Shown here piece after piece: positions 15,591-22,944 of a DNA stretch of 26,278 nt. The notes beneath the pieces are model-generated. The model was not told the DNA's origin and ran no database searches. It saw only the letters and a program-made list of their open reading frames with translations. The DNA comes from NAT127 sp041655035 (GTDB lineage: Bacteria; Pseudomonadota; Gammaproteobacteria; Pseudomonadales; Porticoccaceae). The DNA lies in NCBI GenBank assembly GCA_041655035.1, contig JBAZCN010000037.1, positions 1-26,278 of the forward strand. The letters run 5' to 3'. Every line of letters starts with the position of its first letter. Within the stretch, counting starts at the first letter, position 1. The translations under genes and the position numbers were made by a program.

Positions 15591-15987
15591 GTTTGCGGCG
15601 GTGAGTGATCAGGCCCAGCAGCGCAAGGAGCGCTGACAACAGGATCAGCCCATAACTGGAAAGAGAGGGGATACCGGTGGCCGCCGACAAGCGTAGCACC
15701 AGGTGGAGAGTAGCCTCCTTCTGGATGTTGTAGTCGGCGAGCGTGCGCCCGTCTTCCAGTTGCTTGCCTGCGAAAATCAAGCGTTGCATGGCGGGCGGAA
15801 TACCTTCCTCGTCCTGGATTTTCTGTTTGACTTGCTGAACGCTGTCGCTCGACTCCACTTCCAGAGTAATCGTCTTTCCTGTCAGGGTTTTGACGAAAAT
15901 CGGCATCGCGAAGGCCGAGACCGGAGATATCGTCAACAACAAAACAAGCGCCAGCCTTATCAGACCGATAGCCGTTACTGATTTCAT
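15583..15987 (-). CDS. secreted ubiquitin protein with IPTL-CTERM-like exosortase sorting tail
   Basis: This is a 134-residue protein in three parts. Residues 1-27 are a Sec signal peptide with cleavage site SAFA|M. Residues 28-100 are a ubiquitin fold matching human ubiquitin at 61 of 73 positions. Residues 106-132 are a sorting tail: GIPSLSSYG, a hydrophobic helix (about 112-127) and HRRK. Ubiquitin Lys6, 11, 27, 29, 48 and 63 are kept (Lys33 is Glu), as are Leu8, Ile44, His68 and Val70. Ser19 and Ala57 agree with plant/algal ubiquitin. Arg74-Gly75-Gly76 are Ser-Ala-Ala, so normal conjugation is impossible. The ATG at 15987 has AGGGGAG upstream. GC is about 55% over 15661-15960, against 68 and 70% in two 60-base samples of flanking genes, suggesting transfer. 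It is the likely XrtH substrate; its biological role is unknown. Confidence 0.93.
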   Translation of the reverse strand: MKSVTAIGLIRLALVLLLTISPVSAFAMPIFVKTLTGKTITLEVESSDSVQQVKQKIQDEEGIPPAMQRLIFAGKQLEDGRTLADYNIQKEATLHLVLRLSAATGIPSLSSYGLILLSALLALLGLITHRRKLS

Positions 15988-16013
15988 TTTCACTCCCCTC
16001 GATGGCTCGACGG

Positions 16014-16022
16014 ATTGTAGCA
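16014..16022 (-). promoter_or_regulatory. extended -10 promoter candidate of the ubiquitin gene
   Basis: On the minus strand TGCTACAAT is a good extended -10 element (TGn plus TACAAT, five of six consensus bases). A start site near 16007 would give a leader of about 20 bases before the ATG at 15987. The only -35-like hexamer, TTGGGG at 16040-16045, is 20 bases away and contains part of a G9 tract. Confidence 0.5.
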
Positions 16023-16034
16023 CTGCCTGTTCTA

Positions 16035-16043
16035 CCCCCCCCC
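16035..16043 (-). repeat. nine-base homopolymeric G tract in the ubiquitin promoter
   Basis: Nine consecutive C on the plus strand (G on the minus strand) lie between the candidate -35 and -10 boxes of the ubiquitin gene, in the 89-base gap to ddh. Tracts of this kind can change length by slippage and alter promoter spacing. Confidence 0.6.
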
Positions 16044-16076
16044 AATCGACACAGGAGGCGGAGTGGAAAGCGCTGC

Positions 16077-17063
16077 CTACAGAAGCTCCTGGCGCAGCTG
16101 CGCCGGCGATTTTATCGACAGCAGTCCCGGGGCGATGTCGAAGGCGGTCCTGGCGCCGAACTGACCCTGCTCGTTCAGGCGGTAGGCCGCCCGCGCATAG
16201 GCCACCAGTACGCTGGCGGTGAACTCGGGGTTGCTGCCCAGTTGCAGCGAATACTCGATCACCTGGGCATGGGCCTCGCTGGTGTTGCCGCTGCGGATCA
16301 CAAAACCGCCGTGGGGCATGCGGTCGTGCTCGCTGCGCAGGGTTTCCTCGTCGATGAAATGCACCTGGGTGTCATAGTCGGCGAAGTAATTGGGCATGGT
16401 CACGATGGCCCGTTCCACCTCGGCGGCATCGGCGCCCTCGGCCAGCACCACATAGCATTCACGGCTGTGCTTGTGCCGGGTGCTCAACTCGGGACGCGAG
16501 CCGCTGCGCACCTGGGCGATCGCCGCCGGCGACGGAATGGTGTACTGCACTCCAGCCTTGACCCCCGGTACACGGCGAATGGCGTCCGAATGCCCCTGGC
16601 TGAGCCCCTTGCCCCAGAAGGTGTAGGTCGCGCCATCGGGCAGCAGGGCTTCGCCATACAGGCGGTTGATGGAGAACAGGCCGGGATCCCAGCCCATGGA
16701 AATCAGCGCGGTCTTGCCGTTGGCGCGAGCCGGCGCGTCCACTGCATCAAAGTATTCCGGGATGCGGGCGTGGGTATCGAAACTGTCGACAGTATTGAAC
16801 AGCGCCGCCATCTCCGGGCCCTGCCGGGGCAGATCGTCCTTGGAGCCGCCGCAGAGGACCAGCACGTCGATGGCCTCGCGGAACTCGGCAAGCGAGGCCA
16901 TGGCATACACCGGAGTCTGCGCGAACAGCGGCGTCAGCGCCCGCGGCGCGCGACGGGTGAAAATCCCCACCAACTCCATATCGGGGTTCTTGGCGACAGC
17001 CTCCTCGACGCCGCGCCCCAGATTGCCGTAACCGACGATACCAATGCGAATCTGCTTGCCCAT
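16077..17063 (-). CDS. ddh: meso-diaminopimelate D-dehydrogenase
   Basis: This 328-residue NADPH-dependent enzyme converts tetrahydrodipicolinate plus ammonia directly to meso-diaminopimelate, a one-step alternative to the succinylase route to lysine and the wall precursor. The Rossmann motif GIVGYGNLGRG is at residues 8-18. FWGKGLSQGHSDAIRRVPGV, GWDPGLFSINRLYGE and MPHGG match the Corynebacterium enzyme closely in order and spacing (320 residues there). The ATG at 17063 follows AGGAT. The gene is transcribed away from a glutamate-synthase-like gene and stops 89 bases before the ubiquitin gene on the same strand. Ddh is patchily distributed and not standard in gammaproteobacteria, so acquisition by transfer is plausible. 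The succinylase-pathway genes are not in the window. Confidence 0.93.
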   Translation of the reverse strand: MGKQIRIGIVGYGNLGRGVEEAVAKNPDMELVGIFTRRAPRALTPLFAQTPVYAMASLAEFREAIDVLVLCGGSKDDLPRQGPEMAALFNTVDSFDTHARIPEYFDAVDAPARANGKTALISMGWDPGLFSINRLYGEALLPDGATYTFWGKGLSQGHSDAIRRVPGVKAGVQYTIPSPAAIAQVRSGSRPELSTRHKHSRECYVVLAEGADAAEVERAIVTMPNYFADYDTQVHFIDEETLRSEHDRMPHGGFVIRSGNTSEAHAQVIEYSLQLGSNPEFTASVLVAYARAAYRLNEQGQFGARTAFDIAPGLLSIKSPAQLRQELL

Positions 17064-17099
17064 AAAAATCCTATCCCTTCAATATTGCAAAAAAGCGAA

Positions 17100-17142
17100 A
17101 TTATAGGCCATATACGGGCGCCTCTCCTTCCTCCCAGGAGGA
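17100..17142 (-). promoter_or_regulatory. ddh promoter with adjacent palindrome
   Basis: A perfect TATAAT -10 box lies at 17100-17105 on the minus strand, about 37 bases upstream of the ddh ATG. No good -35 hexamer is seen at 17 bases. TCCTCC-CA-GGAGGA (17129-17142) forms a 6-bp inverted repeat just upstream of the -35 position and could be an activator or repressor site. Confidence 0.45.
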
Positions 17143-17238
17143 CACCCGCCCACTGGACATCGAGATAACGAAACGGCTTTATCACAACCTTCTCAAGCCA
17201 TGCTGCCCCCCGAGCCTCCACAGCCCGCCTTTTTACAG

Positions 17239-17269
17239 TTGACGATACCGCTAGGCGCTCTGGTATGGT
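17239..17269 (+). promoter_or_regulatory. weak promoter candidate of the glutamate-synthase-like gene
   Basis: TTGACG (17239-17244) matches five of six -35 bases, and TATGGT (17264-17269) follows after 19 bases. A start near 17276 would give a leader of about 45 bases. The long spacer makes this tentative. Confidence 0.35.
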
Positions 17270-17319
17270 GGAGCCTTGTCTCGCAAAGATGAACCATCAT
17301 TACCAGACGGACGACTCTC

Positions 17320-19008
17320 ATGGTACGTTTTTTCACCCGCTACAGCACATTTTATATAGTCATTGCCATTACCCTGTCTTCCCTGGTGCTGGGGCTGCTC
17401 TCCAGCCCGTGGTGGCTGTTGGCTGCCGCGCTTTCCGGGTCCCTGGTCGCACTGGGCGTCGCCGATCTGCGCCAGACCCGCCAAGCCATACGACGCAACT
17501 ACCCGGTGATCGGAAACATGCGTTTCTTTTTTGAATTCATACGCCCCGAAATGCGTCAGTATTTCTTTGAGGACGACACGCAAAAAACCCCTTTCTCACG
17601 GGCCGACCGCGCGCTGGTCTACCAGCGCGCCAAGCAGGCCGTGGATTCGCGTCCTTTTGGTACCCAGGGAGATGTCTATGGCACCGATTACGAATGGATC
17701 AACCATTCCATGGAGCCTTCGGTAATCGAGGATCGCGACTTCCGCATTACCGTTGGCGGTCCGCAGTGCGGGCAGCCGGTGTCGCTGTCGGTGCTCAATA
17801 TTTCCGCCATGAGCTTTGGCGCCCTGTCGGGCAATGCCGTGCTGGCACTCAACAAAGGTGCCGCACTGGGCGCCTTTGCCCACGACACAGGCGAAGGCGG
17901 CATCAGCCGTTACCACACTGAACATGGCGGCGATCTGATCTGGAATATTGGCTCGGGTTATTTTGGCTGCAGCGATGGCCAGGGCAATTTCTCGGAAACG
18001 GCGTTTGCCGCACGGGCTCGCCAGGACTCGGTACGGATGATAGAGATCAAGCTGTCGCAGGGTGCCAAGCCGGGCCACGGCGGTGTGCTGCCTGGCGCCA
18101 AGGTCACTGCCGAGATCGCCCTGGCCCGCGGCATCCCCGAAGGCCAGCCCTGTATTTCGCCGGCGCATCACAGTGCCTTCACAACCCCCATCGAACTGCT
18201 GGAGTTTGTCGCCAAGCTGCGCGAGCTTTCCGGCGGCAAGCCGGTGGGCTTCAAACTCTGCATAGGCCACCCCTGGGAGTGGTTTGCCATCGCCAAGGCC
18301 ATGCTGAAAACGGGAATATTGCCGGACTTCATTGTCGTGGATGGCTCCGAAGGCGGCACGGGCGCCGCGCCGATAGAGTTCGTGGACCACGTCGGCACCC
18401 CGCTGCGCGAGGGCCTGCGCCTGGTGCACAACACCCTGGTGGGCATCGGCCTGCGCGAACATATAAAACTGGGCGCGTCCGGGAAGATCATCAGCGCGTT
18501 CGATATGGCCCGCACCATGGCACTGGGCGCCGACTGGTGCAACAGCGCACGCGGCTTCATGTTTGCCATAGGCTGTATACAGGCCCAGGTGTGCCATACA
18601 GGCAAGTGCCCCACCGGCGTGACGACGCAGGATCCGAAACGCCAGAAAGCCCTGGTGGTCAGCGACAAGTCACTGCGCGTAATGAACTACCACCGCAACA
18701 CCCTGCATGCCCTGGCCGAACTGATGACCGCCGCCGGCCTGAGACACCCCGGCGAATTCCGTCCCCATCACATTGCGCGCCGCATTTCCGACGGCAGCAT
18801 ACGGGTATTGTCCGCGCTGTTTCCCGATCTGGAAAAAGGTGAACTGCTGAAAGGCAAGTTCCGCCACACCATCTACAGAACAGCCTGGCCGATGGCCCAG
18901 GCGGAAAGCTTTGCGCCGCTGTACAGCCTGAGCGCCGCCCTGTCCGGAAACCCGGAGCAATCTCTACCGGCCGAAGCCAGCGAAGCCAACAAGGCGAAAA
19001 GCGCCTGA
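17320..19008 (+). CDS. membrane-anchored FMN-binding glutamate synthase family protein
   Basis: In this 562-residue protein, residues 11-46 form one or two membrane helices (YIVIAITLSSLVLGLLSS then WWLLAAALSGSLVALGV). The rest is the FMN/iron-sulfur synthase domain of GltB-type glutamate synthases. Visible landmarks are MSFGALSGNAVLALNKGA, EGGISRYH, QGAKPGHGG, VDGSEGGTGAAP and the cysteine triplet Cys419-Cys425-Cys430 (C-x5-C-x4-C) for a 3Fe-4S cluster. It has no N-terminal glutamine amidotransferase domain, so it cannot make ammonia from glutamine and is not a full glutamate synthase. Stand-alone homologues are common and poorly characterised. It is divergent from ddh across 256 bases. Its C-terminal 20 residues are Ala/Glu/Lys-rich and probably disordered. 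Confidence 0.88.
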   Translation: MVRFFTRYSTFYIVIAITLSSLVLGLLSSPWWLLAAALSGSLVALGVADLRQTRQAIRRNYPVIGNMRFFFEFIRPEMRQYFFEDDTQKTPFSRADRALVYQRAKQAVDSRPFGTQGDVYGTDYEWINHSMEPSVIEDRDFRITVGGPQCGQPVSLSVLNISAMSFGALSGNAVLALNKGAALGAFAHDTGEGGISRYHTEHGGDLIWNIGSGYFGCSDGQGNFSETAFAARARQDSVRMIEIKLSQGAKPGHGGVLPGAKVTAEIALARGIPEGQPCISPAHHSAFTTPIELLEFVAKLRELSGGKPVGFKLCIGHPWEWFAIAKAMLKTGILPDFIVVDGSEGGTGAAPIEFVDHVGTPLREGLRLVHNTLVGIGLREHIKLGASGKIISAFDMARTMALGADWCNSARGFMFAIGCIQAQVCHTGKCPTGVTTQDPKRQKALVVSDKSLRVMNYHRNTLHALAELMTAAGLRHPGEFRPHHIARRISDGSIRVLSALFPDLEKGELLKGKFRHTIYRTAWPMAQAESFAPLYSLSAALSGNPEQSLPAEASEANKAKSA

Positions 19009-19147
19009 TGGCGGGCGCCGGGGAAATCCAGAACACCCAAACTTTCCAACACTGCTCAGCGAGAAGAATGTGGATATCCCCAATTTCTCGCCCCGCGGAT
19101 TGACAGGAAAAAAATACGTAGCCCCCCGCAGATCGATCCAGCCAGGC

Positions 19148-19231
19148 TCAGTAACTGTACTTCACCGCCGGCAAGGCATTGCGGGGCTCCCCAAAGAAAT
19201 TTTGGTTCCAGTTGATTGAGCTGTAATACCT
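19148..19231 (-). pseudogene. relic of a TonB-dependent receptor C-terminus
   Basis: Read on the minus strand after an in-frame TAG, 27 codons encode YYSSINWNQNFFGEPRN and end in LPAVKYSY followed by TGA. The combination of Tyr-Tyr, Asn-Gln-Asn-Phe-Phe-Gly-Glu-Pro-Arg-Asn and a terminal aromatic beta-strand is the standard end of FecA/FpvA-type outer-membrane siderophore receptors. All of the remaining receptor (normally 700-800 residues) is gone. It lies downstream of the FecR fragment on the same strand, which is the normal operon order. Confidence 0.6.
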
Positions 19232-19338
19232 CTATTCTCCCGCATGTGGAAACTCGACCACCCGGAACCACAGAGAAGTCATCCGCCCGTTCATAGTGGG
19301 CAGAGCTGTAGATTTCCCGTTGCGTAGAGTCGTAACCA

Positions 19339-19554
19339 TCATCGTTGGGGTTGCTGGAATAGATAGCCGGCGCCGCCCGCACACAGCAGCAGTGACAGTG
19401 TCTTGATGGCGTTGCGCCGCGACAAGTCCGGCGCCAGCAGCGCCTGCTGGGCCAGCTCGGCCCGCCGGGGGTTGGCGAGGATGCTGAATGGCCCGTTGAG
19501 CCGCTCGATATGGCCCCAGGCCCGGCGGCGATCGGGGTGCTGCAGGTTGTCCGA
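19339..19554 (-). pseudogene. fragment of a FecR-type anti-sigma regulator
   Basis: About 71 codons ending in a TGA resemble the end of the FecR cytoplasmic domain: FSDNLQHPDRRRAWGHIERL, then LAPDLSRRNAIKTLSLLLC and a membrane helix with GGAGYLF. FecR proteins pass a siderophore signal from a TonB receptor to an ECF sigma factor. The N-terminal half is missing, and after the stop the expected periplasmic domain is unreadable in any frame. No fecI gene is present. Confidence 0.55.
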
Positions 19555-19681
19555 GAAAAGTTTGTATGGCAGGCTGTCCGACACAATTACATTTGCGTTC
19601 GACAGTTTGCTGCGGTCATCTGCCGCATCCCGGCTCCTGAGCAGCGCGACATTCACTTTCAGTTCACCTCGAGGGGGATGG

Positions 19682-21112
19682 ATGAATTCCACAACGGACG
19701 AGCACCTGATCGGTGAAGATGTACCACCGGGATCCGCCAACGCTGTGCCGCCTGGCGTGCTCAAACGCGCAATCACCGCGTCGGCAATCGGCAATGCAAC
19801 TGAATGGTTCGACTACGGGATGTACGCCTACGGCGTTACCTACATTTCAGCCGCGCTGTTCCCGGGCGAAGCCGAGGAGGCGACACTTTTCGCGCTGGCG
19901 ACGTTCGCCATCTCCTTTCTGGTGCGCCCGCTCGGCGGCCTGTTCTGGGGCCCGCTCGGCGACAGGCTGGGGCGTAAATCGGTGCTCGCGATCACCATCC
20001 TGTTGATGTCGGGCGCCACCTTCTGCGTCGGGCTGGTGCCGTCCTACGACGCCGTCGGCTTATGGGCGCCGGCCTTGCTCATCCTGTTGCGCATGGTGCA
20101 GGGTTTTTCGACCGGCGGCGAATACGGCGGGGCGGCGACCTTCATGGCCGAGTACTCGCCCGATGATAGGCGAGGGTTCTGTGGCAGCTTTCTCGAGTTC
20201 GGCACACTGGCCGGCTTCTCGGCCGGGGCGTTGCTGATGCTGGGATTTTCCCTGGGCCTTGGCGATGAGGCGATGCACCAATGGGGCTGGCGCCTGCCAT
20301 TTCTGGTGGCCGCGCCACTGGGCCTGATCGGCATGTACCTGCGCTCGAAGATGGAGGATACGCCGGTTTTCCGCGAGATCGAGGAAGAAGGCGAGACCGA
20401 ACCGAAAACCGGCACCGAACTCAGGGAATTGGTGACCCACTATTGGCGGCAGCTGATCGTGCTCGGCGGACTGGTCGTCGCCTTGAACGTGGTCAATTAC
20501 ACCCTGTTGAGCTACATGCCCACCTACTTCCAGTCGGAACTGAACCTGTCTACCGATCAGTCGCTGCTGGTGCCCATCATCGGCATGTTGTTCATGATGG
20601 TGTTCCTGCCGTTTGCGGGGACGCTCTCTGACCGGATCGGGCGCAAGCCGATGTGGTGGCTGTCGCTGGCCGGCCTGTTCGTGATGGTGGCGCCGATGTA
20701 CATGCTGATGTCCACCGGCCTGGTGGGCGCCATCATCGGCTTTGCCGTTCTCGGGCTGCTTTACGTGCCGCAACTGGCGACGATCTCCGCGACGTTTCCG
20801 GCGATGTTCCCGACCCACGTCCGGTTCGGCGGATTCGCCATTGCCTACAATGTTTCGACGTCGCTATTCGGGGGAACTGCGCCCGCGCTCAACGCCTGGC
20901 TGACCGGGATCACCGGCAACCCGTTGACGCCCGCCTACTTCATGATGGGCGCATGCGCCGTGGGCGCGGTGGCGATGCTGTTCGTGGTGGAAACCGCCGG
21001 CAGCTCGCTGCGTGGCACCGAGATTCCGGGAACGGAGGAATCGGAGCGCGAGGTCGCGGCCATGGACGCCGCGGAAATTACCGCCGGCGCTGCCGCCAGA
21101 TCATCCAATTAG
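19682..21112 (+). CDS. MFS transporter, metabolite:H+ symporter (MHS/ProP-like) family
   Basis: This 476-residue protein has twelve predicted membrane helices. The MHS signature ASAIGNATEWFDYGMYAYG is near residues 33-51. The loop motif LGDRLGRK is at 92-99, STGGEYGGAATFMAEYSP sits in the fourth-fifth helix region, and the second-half loop LSDRIGRKP is also present. Relatives import proline, glycine betaine, citrate, ketoglutarate or other small carboxylates by proton symport. ATG 19682 is chosen over a longer open frame because GAGGGGG lies 5 bases upstream and the downstream sequence matches the family start. It precedes the trimethylamine-monooxygenase-like gene by 402 bases on the same strand. 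A methylated-amine or betaine substrate would therefore make sense, but that is inference from position. Confidence 0.9.
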   Translation: MNSTTDEHLIGEDVPPGSANAVPPGVLKRAITASAIGNATEWFDYGMYAYGVTYISAALFPGEAEEATLFALATFAISFLVRPLGGLFWGPLGDRLGRKSVLAITILLMSGATFCVGLVPSYDAVGLWAPALLILLRMVQGFSTGGEYGGAATFMAEYSPDDRRGFCGSFLEFGTLAGFSAGALLMLGFSLGLGDEAMHQWGWRLPFLVAAPLGLIGMYLRSKMEDTPVFREIEEEGETEPKTGTELRELVTHYWRQLIVLGGLVVALNVVNYTLLSYMPTYFQSELNLSTDQSLLVPIIGMLFMMVFLPFAGTLSDRIGRKPMWWLSLAGLFVMVAPMYMLMSTGLVGAIIGFAVLGLLYVPQLATISATFPAMFPTHVRFGGFAIAYNVSTSLFGGTAPALNAWLTGITGNPLTPAYFMMGACAVGAVAMLFVVETAGSSLRGTEIPGTEESEREVAAMDAAEITAGAAARSSN

Positions 21113-21514
21113 AACCTGGCATCAACATCGGATTTATCGGGAACGCTCGGAGTCATCCTCGGAGCTATCAACAACGCAATGCGGGGTTGCCGCCAAAACC
21201 GAAATGGAAAATCCGTGCCGTCGCCCCGGCGAGGCCAGAGCCATCGTCCCAAAATAGCGATAATTTATGTTATGATGCGCGCCTCACGACTAAGATCGTG
21301 CTTGGTTTTGCCGCGCAGTAAATAGCGAGATGACTCGCCAATCCAGATGCGCATACCGTCCAGATTCCGGTATCGCGAATATTTTTTCCAGGCTTATTCT
21401 GCTTCGGCTGACTGTGTCGATTTTTGTCGTGTACTTTCAGTTGCCCTCTTTTCATGATGCGCAGCGATTTTTTTCGTCACGTTGTGGCGAGTCTTTCCAG
21501 GGAAGGTGAAAGAT
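21113..21514 (+). other. 402-base intergenic region upstream of the monooxygenase gene
   Basis: No coding sequence is recognised in any frame. The stretch is visibly richer in A and T than its neighbours. A TATGAT -10-like box in TTATGTTATGATGCG lies near 21266-21280 without a clear -35 box, and a related CATGATGCGCAGCG occurs near 21455. A promoter for the monooxygenase gene is expected here but cannot be placed with confidence. Confidence 0.4.
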
Positions 21515-22909
21515 ATGAGTGAGGAGAACGACATGACCATGCGAGTCGCCATTCTTGGTGCCGGCCCCAGCGGTTTGGCACAGCTGCGGGCTTTCGAGAC
21601 CGCCCGCCAATCGGGCGCGGAGATGCCCCATATCGTCTGCTACGAAAAACAAAGTGACTGGGGTGGACTCTGGAACTACACCTGGCGCACCGGCCTCGAT
21701 GCCTATGGCGAGCCGGTGCACGGCAGCATGTACCGCTATCTGTGGTCGAACGGGCCCAAGGAGTGTCTGGAGTTCGCCGACTACAGTTTCGAAGAACACT
21801 TTGGCCGGCCAATCGCCTCCTATCCGCCACGCGCGGTTCTCCACGATTACATCATGGGCCGCGTTGAAAAAAGCGGGGTACGTCAGTACATCCGTTTTAG
21901 CACCTCCGTGCAGTGGGTCGCCTATTCGGAGGAAGACGAGACGTTCACAATAACGGTCCGGGATCTGAAGAAAGATCGCCTGTATTCCGAAGAATACGAT
22001 TATGTGGTGGTGGCAACCGGGCACTTCTCGACGCCCAACGTGCCGTACTTCGAAGGGCTCGAGTACTTTCCCGGACGGGTGCTGCATGCCCACGATTTTC
22101 GCGATGCCTGTGAATTCAAAGACAAGGATCTACTACTGGTCGGCAGTAGCTACTCGTCCGAGGACATCGCCACTCAATGCCATAAGTACGGCGCGAGATC
22201 GCTGACCATCAGCTACCGCAGCGCTGCCATGGGCTTCGATTGGCCGGAGTGTTTTTCCGAGGTGCCACGGCTGACCAAAGTGATCGATAAAACGGCATAT
22301 TTCGCCGACGGCAGCAGCCGCGATGTCGATGCCATCGTTCTCTGCACCGGGTACCGCCACCACTTCCCCTTTCTACCAGACGAGTTGGCGCTGAAAACAG
22401 ATAACCGCTTATACCCGGCGAATTTGTATAAAGGGATATTTTACGAGAGCAACCCGAAGCTGATCTATCTGGGGATGCAGGATCAATATTACACTTTCAA
22501 TATGTTTGACGCCCAAGCCTGGTATGCCCGCGACTTCATTCTTGGCCGGCTGGGCCTGCCGGATGCCGCCGCCATGGCGGCCGACATCGGAAAATGGCGC
22601 GAACAGGAAGGCGCCGCAAGCACTCCGTTTGAGGCCGTGGATTTTCAAGCCGCCTATGTGCGCGATCTGTTGATGCGAACCGACTACCCGAGCCTTGACG
22701 TCGAGGGCGTGGCCGAACTCTTCAAGGCGTGGCTCCGGCACAAGCGAGAAGATATCCTCTGCTACCGCGACAGGAGCTACCGCTCCACAGTTACCGGCAC
22801 TTTGTCGCCACCCCATCACACGCCGTGGATGCAAGCGATGGATGATTCGCTGGAAGCGTTCCTGAACGATAAATCCGAGGTCGATCAACACCCGTTGGAA
22901 TACGGCTGA
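21515..22909 (+). CDS. tmm: trimethylamine monooxygenase-like flavin monooxygenase
   Basis: This 464-residue class B flavin monooxygenase resembles bacterial trimethylamine monooxygenases along its whole length. It has the FAD motif GAGPSG (15-20), KQSDWGGLWNYTWRTGLD, the FMO signature FPGRVLHAHDF (185-195), the NADPH motif GSSYSSED (210-217) and LCTGYRHHFPFLPD. The end is DDSLEAFLNDKSE, as in the Methylophaga enzyme. The expected reaction is oxidation of trimethylamine to its N-oxide with NADPH and O2. The MQDQW found in Tmm proteins I remember reads MQDQY here (Tyr325), near the substrate pocket. ATG 21515 has GAAGGTG upstream; ATGs at 21533 and 21539 are alternatives. The demethylase tdm is not in the window. 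Confidence 0.88.
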   Translation: MSEENDMTMRVAILGAGPSGLAQLRAFETARQSGAEMPHIVCYEKQSDWGGLWNYTWRTGLDAYGEPVHGSMYRYLWSNGPKECLEFADYSFEEHFGRPIASYPPRAVLHDYIMGRVEKSGVRQYIRFSTSVQWVAYSEEDETFTITVRDLKKDRLYSEEYDYVVVATGHFSTPNVPYFEGLEYFPGRVLHAHDFRDACEFKDKDLLLVGSSYSSEDIATQCHKYGARSLTISYRSAAMGFDWPECFSEVPRLTKVIDKTAYFADGSSRDVDAIVLCTGYRHHFPFLPDELALKTDNRLYPANLYKGIFYESNPKLIYLGMQDQYYTFNMFDAQAWYARDFILGRLGLPDAAAMAADIGKWREQEGAASTPFEAVDFQAAYVRDLLMRTDYPSLDVEGVAELFKAWLRHKREDILCYRDRSYRSTVTGTLSPPHHTPWMQAMDDSLEAFLNDKSEVDQHPLEYG

Positions 22910-22944
22910 TTTTCGGCGCAGCCTGCCCAATTGCACGCCCCGGT

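Larger units (their letters stand above)
19009..19681. other. 673-base stretch without an intact gene
   Basis: This stretch lies between the glutamate-synthase-like gene and the MHS transporter. It holds two minus-strand relics, a TonB-receptor C-terminus (19148-19231) and a FecR fragment (19339-19554). No intact open frame makes sense as a protein, and the longer minus-strand frames here only read across the relics. GAGGGGG at 19671-19677 is the ribosome site of the transporter gene. Confidence 0.6.

Noticed and set aside
19056..19586. 176-codon minus-strand frame as a real gene
   Set aside because: It reads the FecR fragment and receptor relic in the wrong frames; the meaningful matches lie in other frames and are broken.
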